The position numbers and the translations under genes were made by a program. The notes beneath the pieces are model-generated. The model saw nothing but the letters and a program-made list of their open reading frames with translations, made no database searches and was not told the origin of the DNA. A DNA stretch of 64,000 nucleotides from assembly GCA_963695985.1 (NCBI GenBank), contig CAVOIC010000011.1, positions 124,001 to 188,000 of the forward strand. The letters run 5' to 3'. This document shows positions 8,639 to 16,180 of the stretch, one piece after another; the stretch's first letter is position 1, and every line of letters starts with the position of its first letter. The DNA is from DATBVX01 sp963695985 (GTDB lineage: Bacteria > Pseudomonadota > Gammaproteobacteria > Steroidobacterales > Steroidobacteraceae).

Positions 8639-8654
8639 GGAGCGGCGCCTGGCG

Positions 8655-9662
8655 CTAGTCGCGCATGCGCTCGGCCGTGGATGGATGCGATGAGAGCCAA
8701 CTCAGCGCGCCGCCCTCGCCCTTGCCGTATTTCTCCTGCAGCCTCTGCAGAATCGTGTTGAAGTAAAGATGCGAGACGCCGTTGCGGTCCATCCACGCGT
8801 ACGCGTAATCATCTGCCTCGACCTCGAACTGGCGCGAGTGCTTGGCCTGAATCACGGCCGTCGGCACGCCCGCCACCAGTACCGAGGCGGAGCTGACGTC
8901 GCCGGTGAGCGCGATCATGAGGAGTGAGGTGGCGGAGCTCTGCAACAGCATGCGCAGGCTGTGGCGGTGAACCACGTGGCCGATCTCGTGGGCGAGGACC
9001 GCCTCGAGCTCCGGGTCCGCCTGCGCCAGTTGCACCAGCTCATCCGTGATCACCACGATTCCTGAGGGCAGCGCGAACGCATTGGCTCCGAGCTCGCCGC
9101 CCTGCCGGAATTCGAGGCGATACTCATGCGGGTCGTGCAGCTCGCGCGTCATGCGTGCAAACTCCGCGCGTAGCTGCTCCTGGCGCTGCGGCGGCAGCTT
9201 CGAAGGCGCGAGGTAGCTGCGGTCCAGAAGATCCAGCGCTTGCACGCCCAACATAGTGTCGGCCTGCGGCGGGAACAGCATGGCGGCATGGCGTGCGAGC
9301 GCGGGAATCCCGAACTGTATTCCCGCCCACACGACGCCTACCAGCGCCACCAAGGCCAGAATAGCGTAGGCCCAGCGGCTCTCGAGCCGGTGCACGTCGT
9401 GCTGGGCACTGCTCGCATCGAGTGCTTCGAGCGCGGCATCGACCGCGTCGTTGTCGAGAACCTGGCACACGGAGCCGTCTGGAAAACGCAGCCGGCGCGG
9501 GGTCTGGCCGATGCGCTCGGAGATCTCGACTTCAGCCAGGTGGTACTGGCGCGGCTCGGCGAGTCCGCTTAGGTGTACACGGCCATCCGTACCGATCTCG
9601 AGCTCGACCGCACGGCGCGCGGAACTCGTACCATCGAAGTACTGCCCGGCGAGCCGGGTCAT
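8655..9662 (-). CDS. M48-family membrane zinc metallopeptidase
   Basis: 335 residues. An N-terminal cytoplasmic region of about 95 residues is followed by one transmembrane segment (about 98-118) and an M48 (HtpX/Oma1/BepA-like) domain with HEIGH at 225-229 and the third zinc ligand Glu in the EVEADDYAYAWM block. The ending SWLSSHPSTAERMRD is typical of M48 proteins. The ATG overlaps the stop of the upstream DUF898 gene by four bases, so the two are translationally coupled; a DUF898-M48 pair occurs in other proteobacteria. A role in membrane-protein quality control is likely, but the substrate is unknown. Confidence 0.88.
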   Translation of the reverse strand: MTRLAGQYFDGTSSARRAVELEIGTDGRVHLSGLAEPRQYHLAEVEISERIGQTPRRLRFPDGSVCQVLDNDAVDAALEALDASSAQHDVHRLESRWAYAILALVALVGVVWAGIQFGIPALARHAAMLFPPQADTMLGVQALDLLDRSYLAPSKLPPQRQEQLRAEFARMTRELHDPHEYRLEFRQGGELGANAFALPSGIVVITDELVQLAQADPELEAVLAHEIGHVVHRHSLRMLLQSSATSLLMIALTGDVSSASVLVAGVPTAVIQAKHSRQFEVEADDYAYAWMDRNGVSHLYFNTILQRLQEKYGKGEGGALSWLSSHPSTAERMRD

Positions 9663-10748
9663 AACCCCAGGTCGACATCGAACATTTCGCTGATCTCCTC
9701 GCCGGTCGCGGCAGTGGCCTGCGACTCAGCGGCGACGAACTCATCGAGGCTCCCATGAATCTCGAGCGCGAGCCGCGCATAGCGGTATTGCGCCATGCGC
9801 ACGTGTGCCCACGGGATGAAGAGGCCCAGCGTCGCGACGATCAGCGCCGTGTTGCTGAGGTACAGCCAGTACAGGGGTGCGGTCTGCATGGAGCTGACGA
9901 GACGATGCCTATGGATGGTGACATTGCCGAAGGTCGCGTTCTGCAGGCTCTTGTTGAGAAACGCTCCGACCGCGAGCAGCAGCGGCAGGAACACGATCAC
10001 GAGCTTGGGCAGGACGGCGCCGAACTTGCGCGGATCACTGAGAATATCGATGCCGGCGTGGCTCCAGGCGCGAAACACCACGACACCGATGGCGATCGCG
10101 ACGATGTAGAGCAGCAGCGCCTTGAAGTAGATCCAGTAGAAGACTCCGGGTCCCGCGAACAGGTTCGAGTCGCGCCGTGCCGTAACTCGTGTTGTTGATG
10201 GCGAACCGGTAGCGCGCGTATGAGAAGTACGGGAAGAACAGGCCCAGGGTCAGACCTACCAGCACGGTGAAGCCGATGAAGACCTTGGCGGCGCCGCCGA
10301 AATCCTGCTCGAAGTTGAAGCGAATGTTGCGATACGAGCTCATCCGTGCACGAAAGCTGAGCGCCTTGACCGCGAGCCATGGCACGAAGAAGAAAAACAC
10401 GACTGCCAGCAACTTGCCCGCCGTCTCGGACACCGCCGAGACCAGGACGTAGATCAAGAATATGCTGAAGGCGATCAGGCGACCTTTCAGGATCTGCAGC
10501 GGCTGGCCGTGATATTCGAAGACATCGCCGGCGAGATGCGTATTGCCGTAGAAATAGCGCATGCGCCGTACCTTGGCCCACGCGGAGTAGATCCCAAGCG
10601 TCACGACGCTGAGCAGCAGATTCACGATCCAGATGCGGAAGTACTCACCGCCCGAGCCGGTGAAGCGGAACGCCTCGAGCGTCGGGCCGCTGTCGCTGAT
10701 CGCTCCGGGGGCTGAGGCGTCGGCGTCGGGGGACGGTGCTCCCATCAA
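9659..10748 (-). pseudogene. DUF898 (YjgN-like) membrane protein, frameshifted
   Basis: A DUF898 multi-pass membrane protein read in two frames. The first part (start near 10748) gives FRFTGSGGEYFRIWIVNLLLS, TLGIYSAWAKVRRMRYFYGNT and FSYARYRFAINNTSYG, then becomes non-homologous after TAR. From about 10175 a different frame continues the family sequence: DSNLFAGPGVFYWIYFKALL through NKSLQNATFGNVTI and WAHVRMAQYRYARLAL to a stop at 9659. One net -1/+2 indel at about 10168-10178 explains both parts; joined they give the usual length of about 360 residues. It may be a real pseudogene or a sequencing error. The frame end overlaps the M48 gene start. Confidence 0.85.
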
Positions 10749-10767
10749 CTCCTCCGAATTCTCGTTG

Positions 10768-12414
10768 TTACTCGCGTCGCCATCCGGTGAAGAGCCAGAG
10801 CGCGCCGGTCGCTGACAGCACCCAGCCGGGCCAGCTGGGGATACGCCCTACAGCGAGCCACACGATTCCGCCGAGGAGCAGTACGCCCGCGACCGTGATG
10901 GCATCGCGCCGCGCGTTGGTCTCGCGCACGGTGCGCTTGAGCTCGTCTAGTCCCGGAGTTTCCACCCGCAATCGCAAGCGACCATCCGCCGCCTGCTGGA
11001 TCATTCCCTGCAGCAGCTGGGGTAGAGTCTTGGCCGCCTCGGCCAGGTCGGGCAGCTGCGTGCGCAGCCGTTCAACGATCGCCCGTCCACTCATGCGTTC
11101 GCGCATCCAATCGCGCAGGATCGGCTGCCCGGTCTTCCACAAGTCCAGCTCCGGGTAGAGCTGCCGGCCCAGGCCCTCGACGTTGAGCAGCGTCTTCTCC
11201 AGCAGCACCAGCTGCGGCTGAACCTCCATGTTGAAGCGCCGCGCGGTCTCGAACAGGCGCAGCAGCACCTGCCCGAAGGAGATGTCCTTGAGCGGTTTGT
11301 TGAAGATCGGCTCGCAGACCGTGCGCACCGCGGACTCGAGCTCATCGATGCGCGTATCGGCCGGCACCCAGCCGGAGTCGACGTGTAGCTTGGCGACTCG
11401 GTGATAGTCGCGGTCGAAGAAGGCTAGAAAGTTCTCCGCCAGGTAGTACTGATCGCGTGGGCTCAGCGTACCGACGATGCCGAAGTCCACCGCCGCATAG
11501 CGAGGATGCTCCGGGTCGTCCGCGATCACGAAGATGTTGCCTGGATGCATGTCGGCATGAAAAAAGTTGTGCCGGAATACCTGGGTAAAGAAGATCTCCA
11601 CTCCGTTCTCGGCCAGGCGCGCGATGTTGGTCTTGAGGCTGCGCAGCCGCGCGACGTCATTGACCGGAATGCCGTAGATGCGCTCCATCACGATGACGTC
11701 GCTGCGGCAATAGTCCCAGCACACCTCGGGGACGTAGAGCAGGTTCGAACCGGCGAAATTGCGCTTGAGCTGCGAGGCGTTCGCCGCCTCGCGCAGCAGG
11801 TCGAGCTCATCGAGAATGGTCTTCTGGTACTCGCGCACGACCTCCACCGGGCGCAGGCGCCGCCCGTCGCGCCAGTAGCGCTCGGCCAGTGCAGCGAGCG
11901 TGTGCAGGACCTCGAGATCGCGCCCGATGACCTCGGCCATGCCCGGGCGCAGCACCTTGACTACCACCTTGGTGCCGCCACGCAGCGTCGCGGCGTGCAC
12001 CTGCGCGATCGATGCGGCAGCCAGCGCGGTCTCATCGAACGTCTCGAACACCTCGTCGAGGGAGCGTCCGTAAGCGCCCTCGACGATCGCCCGTGCCGTC
12101 GCCCCCGGGAATGGCGGCACCTGGTCCTGCAGCTTTGCGAGCTCGTCGGCGATGTCGGCTGGCAGCAGATCGGGGCGTGTCGATAGCGCCTGGCCGAACT
12201 TCACGAAAATCGGACCGAGTTCCTCGAGCGCCAGCCGCAGGCGCGCACCGCGGGGCAGCCCGCGGTCGCGTGCGAACCAGGTCCACGGCGCCAGGTACAG
12301 CGCCAGCCGGAACGGCCGGTAAAGGTGCGTGGCTGAAATGAAATCACCGAACCCATGCTTGACAAGGACGTGCTGGATCTGCAGCAGCCTCAGCACCACG
12401 CGTGGCTTCATCAC
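10768..12414 (-). CDS. ubiB: UbiB, ABC1/ADCK-type ATPase/kinase-like protein of ubiquinone synthesis
   Basis: 548 residues. Motifs of the atypical kinase family are visible: the KxGQ signature in LGPIFVKFGQALSTRPDLLP, the Ala-rich nucleotide loop DETALAAASIAQVH, VVVKVLRPG with the ATP-site Lys, HADMHPGNIFV and the metal-binding DFG in YAAVDFGIVG. Two C-terminal hydrophobic segments (AITVAGVLLLGGIVWLAVG and WPGWVLSATGALWLFTG) anchor it to the inner membrane. UbiB supports extraction or handling of ubiquinone intermediates. ATG 12414 and 12411 are adjacent alternatives; the 12411 codon overlaps the ubiJ stop. The third gene of the ubiE-ubiJ-ubiB operon. Confidence 0.96.
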   Translation of the reverse strand: MMKPRVVLRLLQIQHVLVKHGFGDFISATHLYRPFRLALYLAPWTWFARDRGLPRGARLRLALEELGPIFVKFGQALSTRPDLLPADIADELAKLQDQVPPFPGATARAIVEGAYGRSLDEVFETFDETALAAASIAQVHAATLRGGTKVVVKVLRPGMAEVIGRDLEVLHTLAALAERYWRDGRRLRPVEVVREYQKTILDELDLLREAANASQLKRNFAGSNLLYVPEVCWDYCRSDVIVMERIYGIPVNDVARLRSLKTNIARLAENGVEIFFTQVFRHNFFHADMHPGNIFVIADDPEHPRYAAVDFGIVGTLSPRDQYYLAENFLAFFDRDYHRVAKLHVDSGWVPADTRIDELESAVRTVCEPIFNKPLKDISFGQVLLRLFETARRFNMEVQPQLVLLEKTLLNVEGLGRQLYPELDLWKTGQPILRDWMRERMSGRAIVERLRTQLPDLAEAAKTLPQLLQGMIQQAADGRLRLRVETPGLDELKRTVRETNARRDAITVAGVLLLGGIVWLAVGRIPSWPGWVLSATGALWLFTGWRRE

Positions 12415-13019
12415 TTGGTGCGCCTCGCCAGCCGCGACACGCGTGCCGCGAGCCGGTCCGCGGCTTCGCGCAACTCGTCGACGTCGTGGAGGAATTCGTC
12501 CATCTCGGTGCGGGTGACGAGGTCGCGGCCTTCTTCCTGCAAGTACTCGCCGACGTTGGCGGCGAAGGTCGATGCCGCCTTGCCCGCCCAGTCCGCGGCG
12601 CCTCGTACAAAATTGCCCACTTGGTGGGCCGCGACGTCACCGATGTGGCGCGACAATTCTTCTTCGAACTCGGGGCGCGCAGCGCGCATCAGCTCCTGGA
12701 AACATTCAGCGACTTCGGCATCGCCGACGATCGTGACCGGGGTGGATCGCAGCCGCTTGCCCGCATCGGCGCCCAGCAGCGCTAACAACGTGATGGGAGT
12801 GCCCGAGACGGTTGCATCCGCTGGCGGTCCCGTGTCGCTGGTGAGAGCAACCTGGCCCGAGCCCACACTCGCCCTCACCTTGAGCGGCAGGCCTTCGACG
12901 TGCAGCGCCAGGGATCGTCCTTCGAGGCGAGCCGCGAGCTCCTGCGCATGCGTCGACATCGCAACATTGCGATTCAGGACTGCAGCAATCTGTTCCAGGA
13001 TCATTTGCCCTGCAGCCAC
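12411..13019 (-). CDS. ubiJ: UbiJ, SCP2-domain accessory factor of ubiquinone synthesis
   Basis: 202 residues with an SCP2/sterol-carrier domain in the first half (LALHVEGLPLKVRASVGSGQ, ATVSGTPITLLALLGAD) and a helical, charged C-terminal half (GEYLQEEGRDLVTRTEMDEFLHDV) typical of UbiJ. UbiJ and UbiK scaffold a soluble Ubi complex and bind polyprenylated intermediates. It sits between ubiE and ubiB, the standard order. Start is GTG 13019, next to the ubiE stop, or ATG 13004. Confidence 0.9.
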   Translation of the reverse strand: MAAGQMILEQIAAVLNRNVAMSTHAQELAARLEGRSLALHVEGLPLKVRASVGSGQVALTSDTGPPADATVSGTPITLLALLGADAGKRLRSTPVTIVGDAEVAECFQELMRAARPEFEEELSRHIGDVAAHQVGNFVRGAADWAGKAASTFAANVGEYLQEEGRDLVTRTEMDEFLHDVDELREAADRLAARVSRLARRTK

Positions 13020-13790
13020 TCAGTAACGATAGCCGCGATGCACAGCCACGATGCCGCCGCTCAGGTTGTGATAGCGGCAACCCTCGAGGCCCGCTGCGCG
13101 CAGCATCGAGAGCAGGGTCTCTTGGTCCGGGTGCATACGTATCGATTCGGCGAGGTACCGATAGCTATCTGCATCGCCGGCCACGATGCGCCCGAGGAGC
13201 GGCAGTACGCGGAACGAGTACGCGTCGTAAAGCGACTTCAGCCCGGGCAGCGTCGGATGTGAGAACTCCAGCACCACCAGCTGACCGCCGGGCCGCAGCA
13301 CGCGCCGCATGGAAGCGAGCGCCGCCGGCTTATCGGTGACGTTGCGCAGGCCAAACGCAATCGTCACGCAGTCGAAACTCTGGTCGGCCAGAGGCAGGTG
13401 TTCGGCGTCGGCGATACAGAAGGAGACATTGCCTACGATGCCGGCATCGAGCAGCCGTTCGCGGCCGCGTTCCAGCATGGCCGCGTTGATGTCGGACAGC
13501 ACGACGTGCCCGCTACGGCCGACCTGGCGAGCGAGACCGAGGGTGAGATCGCCGGTTCCGCCGGCGACGTCCAGGGCCTGCTGACCTTCCTTCAAGCCCG
13601 TGAGTGAGAGCGCGAACTGCTTCCATAGCCGGTGCAGGCCGCCCGACATGAGGTCGTTCATCAGGTCATACTTGCCCGCGACCGATTCGAACACGCCGCG
13701 GACGCGGCGCGCCTTCTCGTCCCAGGCGACCCGTTCGAACCCGAAATCCGCAGTGCGGTCCGCGGAATCCTGCTTGTCAGTCGAGCCCAT
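13020..13790 (-). CDS. ubiE: Bifunctional demethylmenaquinone/ubiquinone C-methyltransferase UbiE
   Basis: SAM-dependent methyltransferase of ubiquinone and menaquinone synthesis, 256 residues. N-terminal FGFERVAWDEKARRVRGVF and the UbiE signature YDLMNDLMSGGLHRLWK are present, then the SAM loop LDVAGGTGDLTLGLA, DINAAMLERGR, FDCVTIAFGLRNVTD and FSHPTLPGLKSLYDAYSF. The frame extends upstream, but ATG 13790 puts the family N-terminus at residue 1; ATG 13814 would add eight residues. First gene of the operon and head-to-head with the esterase at 13813, only 22 bases away. Confidence 0.96.
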   Translation of the reverse strand: MGSTDKQDSADRTADFGFERVAWDEKARRVRGVFESVAGKYDLMNDLMSGGLHRLWKQFALSLTGLKEGQQALDVAGGTGDLTLGLARQVGRSGHVVLSDINAAMLERGRERLLDAGIVGNVSFCIADAEHLPLADQSFDCVTIAFGLRNVTDKPAALASMRRVLRPGGQLVVLEFSHPTLPGLKSLYDAYSFRVLPLLGRIVAGDADSYRYLAESIRMHPDQETLLSMLRAAGLEGCRYHNLSGGIVAVHRGYRY

Positions 13791-13812
13791 CCCGAGGATT
13801 GTACTGGTTCTC

Positions 13813-14859
13813 ATGAATCCGACCTTCGTGCGCCGGAATGGACCGCGGCGGTGCTGGAAGGCAGCGCTGGCGTCGTTGCTGGCCGTGGCCTCACCGCTGC
13901 AGGCTTGTCTGGCAGCGCCCGCTCTTGCGGACGACACCGCCCGCAATGGCGCGTCGTCTGACTGTGTGTCCTCGCGTGGACGCCTGAAAGGCAAGCTCGA
14001 ATCCACGTGCTTTCGCCTGCAGCACGGCGGCCTCGAGCGCACCTATCGCCTGTACCTGCCGCCGGCCCGCGCGTCATCGCCGGCGCTGGTGCTGGTGCTG
14101 CATGGGGGTGGCGGATCGGGCGCGGCGATGGAGCTGCTTACGCAGAGCCGGTTCAACCGGTTGGCTGACCGCGATGGTGCCATCGTGGTGTATCCCGATG
14201 GCATCGATCGGAGCTGGAACGACGGGCGCGATCTCGACACCCAAACTGCTCGCGACAACGTCGATGACGTCGGCTACCTGCAGGCGCTCGTCGCACTCAT
14301 GATGGATGAGTTCCATGTCGATCGCGCGCGCGTCTACGCCACGGGCATTTCGAACGGCGGCCTCATGTCCTATCGGCTGGCGTGTGATGCGGCCGAGACG
14401 TTTGCTGCAGTCGCTCCGGTCACTGCCTCGCTCTCCGAGCAGCTCGGGCCGCGCTGCCAACCGGGGCGGCCCGTCGCGGTGGCTATCTTCAACGGCACGG
14501 CGGATCCGCTCGTGCCCTGGGCCGGCGGCAAGATCAGCGTACTCGGCTTCACGCGCGGGAAAGTCTGGTCGACCGCGGACACTTTCGCGCGCTGGATTGC
14601 GCTGGACGGCTGTCCGGCGCCGGTGGTCGAGGCACGCGTCGATCGCGATCTGGCAGACGAAACCGCTCTGATCGTGCATCGAGCCGGCCCCTGTCGCGAC
14701 CAGGTTGAGCTGCGTCTCTACGAAATCGAAGGCGGGGGTCACACCTGGCCGATGGGCGCCACGTATGCGTGGGAATGGCTCGTGGGCCGCGTGAGCCGCG
14801 AGGTCGACGCGGTGCAGGAAATCTGGGACTTCTTCCGGGGGTCTGTGCGCACCCGCTGA
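13813..14859 (+). CDS. Secreted PHB-depolymerase/feruloyl-esterase-like hydrolase (LpqC family)
   Basis: 348 residues with a basic, hydrophobic N-terminus (RRCWKAALASLLAVASPLQACLAAPALA) that reads as a signal peptide, so it is probably exported. The alpha/beta-hydrolase core shows LVLVLHGGGGSG (oxyanion loop), DGIDRSWNDGR and the nucleophile elbow GISNGG with Ser180. The catalytic His lies in EGGGHTWPMG and an Asp in FNGTADPLVPW. This pattern is shared by intracellular/secreted PHB depolymerases, poly(3-hydroxybutyrate) oligomer esterases and feruloyl esterases, which cannot be separated here. ATG 13813 was chosen because it precedes the signal peptide; the frame is open upstream but runs antisense through ubiE. 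Confidence 0.82.
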   Translation: MNPTFVRRNGPRRCWKAALASLLAVASPLQACLAAPALADDTARNGASSDCVSSRGRLKGKLESTCFRLQHGGLERTYRLYLPPARASSPALVLVLHGGGGSGAAMELLTQSRFNRLADRDGAIVVYPDGIDRSWNDGRDLDTQTARDNVDDVGYLQALVALMMDEFHVDRARVYATGISNGGLMSYRLACDAAETFAAVAPVTASLSEQLGPRCQPGRPVAVAIFNGTADPLVPWAGGKISVLGFTRGKVWSTADTFARWIALDGCPAPVVEARVDRDLADETALIVHRAGPCRDQVELRLYEIEGGGHTWPMGATYAWEWLVGRVSREVDAVQEIWDFFRGSVRTR

Positions 14860-14889
14860 TCGGCGCTACAGTCTCGGCGTCCGAAGATC

Positions 14890-14935
14890 ATTAAAAACAA
14901 CTGGACCTCGGGCACCCCCGCACCGGGTCGGTCCC
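14890..14935 (-). terminator. Possible terminator of the DUF971 gene
   Basis: Between two convergent genes. Read on the minus strand, a GC-rich stretch with GGACC and GGTCC arms is followed by GTTGTTTTTAATG, a T-rich tract. The stem has only five clear outer pairs, so this is a moderate candidate. Confidence 0.35.
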
Positions 14936-14972
14936 TGCCGCGAAAATCGCCCTGTGGGCAGCTGGCAGACCG

Positions 14973-15350
14973 CTACTTCGAAGCGCCGCCCACCGGCTTG
15001 CGCTCATATCCGTATTGCGCCAACCGGTCGAGGTAGCGCTGCCATTTCGCGGCGAAATCTCCGCCGAGCTCGTAGAGGTACTCCCACGTATACAGTCCGG
15101 TATCGTGACCGTCGTCGAAGATGAGACGTACGGCATACTGTCCTACCGGCTCGATCTTCGAGACCTGTACGTTTTCCTTGCCGAACTGAAGCACTTCCTG
15201 TCCCGCGCCGTGACCCTTCACCTCGGCGGACGGCGAATACACGCGCAGGTACTCGAACGGCAGGTCGAAGCGTTTGCCATCCTCGAAGCTCACTTCCAGC
15301 ATGCGCGACTTGCGGCGCAACTTCAGTTCGACCGGCCGGGGATCCGACAT
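14973..15350 (-). CDS. DUF971 (gamma-butyrobetaine hydroxylase N-terminal-like) protein
   Basis: 125 residues matching the stand-alone DUF971 family: PVELKLRRKSRMLEVSFEDG, FDLPFEYLRVYSPSAEV, EPVGQYAVRLIFDDGHDTGLYTWEYLYELG. In larger proteins this domain is the N-terminal zinc-binding part of gamma-butyrobetaine hydroxylase, but the free-standing bacterial version has no proven enzymatic role and is often linked to Fe-S or cofactor genes. Start ATG 15350 begins the family match. It converges on the esterase gene. Confidence 0.87.
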   Translation of the reverse strand: MSDPRPVELKLRRKSRMLEVSFEDGKRFDLPFEYLRVYSPSAEVKGHGAGQEVLQFGKENVQVSKIEPVGQYAVRLIFDDGHDTGLYTWEYLYELGGDFAAKWQRYLDRLAQYGYERKPVGGASK

Positions 15351-15572
15351 GAATCGGATTATTGCCTATCAGGCCGCCTTGCCTGACTTTCGCCATGAGG
15401 ATGGGGGCACAAACGTTGCTGCGGCGCACAACAACTGGCTGCAGGCGAGGTGAAGCTGTGGGCTCATCTGTCCGCCAGGCTCGGGTCGCTCAAGACCGCC
15501 GCGCACCGTGACTTCGCCTGCGCGGTGCCTATACTTGCGGCTTTCCGTTCAACTGCAGGGAAGGGGGCGACC

Positions 15573-16046
15573 ATGAGCATTGCGCCGACGGTTCACCAGG
15601 CCCTGAAGATGAAGGAGATCGACCACGAAATCCTGCGGCATCCGCATGCGGTCTCGGGCTCGCGCGTCGCGGAGGCCGCACACGTGAAGGGCGACTGCAT
15701 CGCCAAGGCGGTCGTGCTGAAGGACGAGCAGGGCTATGTGCTCGCGGTGCTGCCGGCGACGCATCGCATCCTGACCGAGGTGCTGAATTCGACCCTGCAT
15801 CGCAAGCTCGGGCTTGCGACCGAAGAGGAGATCCGGCGCCTGTTCGCCGATTGCGAAAGCGGTGCCGTGCCTGCGCTCGGTGCAGAATACGGAGTACCGA
15901 CGATCGTGGAGGCCTCGCTCCGCGATCAAAGCGACATCTATCTCGAAGCGGGAGACCATGAAGAGCTGGTACATGTCACCGAAAAGAGTTTTGAGCGGCT
16001 CATGGACGGCGCACAGTTCCTGCGCTTCAGCCGCCATTACAGTTAG
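15573..16046 (+). CDS. YbaK/EbsC-type aminoacyl-tRNA deacylase domain protein
   Basis: 157 residues of the YbaK/ProX editing superfamily: HQALKMKEIDHEILRHPHA, then VKGDCIAKAVVLKDEQGYVLAVLPATHRI with the conserved catalytic Lys in the AKAVVLKD block, and AVPALGAEYGVPTIVEASL near the C-terminus. Members hydrolyse mischarged aminoacyl-tRNAs, though some are uncharacterised. ATG 15573 follows GGGAAGGGGG by a few bases, a strong ribosome site; an earlier in-frame ATG (15450) lacks homology. Downstream hairpins precede the next operon. Confidence 0.8.
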   Translation: MSIAPTVHQALKMKEIDHEILRHPHAVSGSRVAEAAHVKGDCIAKAVVLKDEQGYVLAVLPATHRILTEVLNSTLHRKLGLATEEEIRRLFADCESGAVPALGAEYGVPTIVEASLRDQSDIYLEAGDHEELVHVTEKSFERLMDGAQFLRFSRHYS

Positions 16047-16160
16047 CGCACCAGTGCGCCACCCCGGCGCGCGGCACGCCGGGCAGGTCGAGGAGTCAAG
16101 GGCCGCGCACGATTGAAACCTCTTCAGGGGGACGGGTCGCAAGGTCCGCCCCCCTTATTT
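16046..16160 (+). terminator. Stacked inverted repeats ending in a terminator-like hairpin
   Basis: After the YbaK-like stop: a perfect palindrome GCGCAC-CA-GTGCGC (16046-16059), then CCCGGCG/CGCCGGG arms (16063-16083), then GGGGGACGG (16127-16135) pairing with CCGCCCCC (16146-16153) with one bulge, followed by TTATTT (16155-16160). Only the last hairpin has the T-rich tail of a rho-independent terminator. It ends 20 bases before the oxidoreductase start, so it could also be a leader structure of that operon. Confidence 0.5.
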
Positions 16161-16180
16161 CAAACTCACTTAACACCCGA

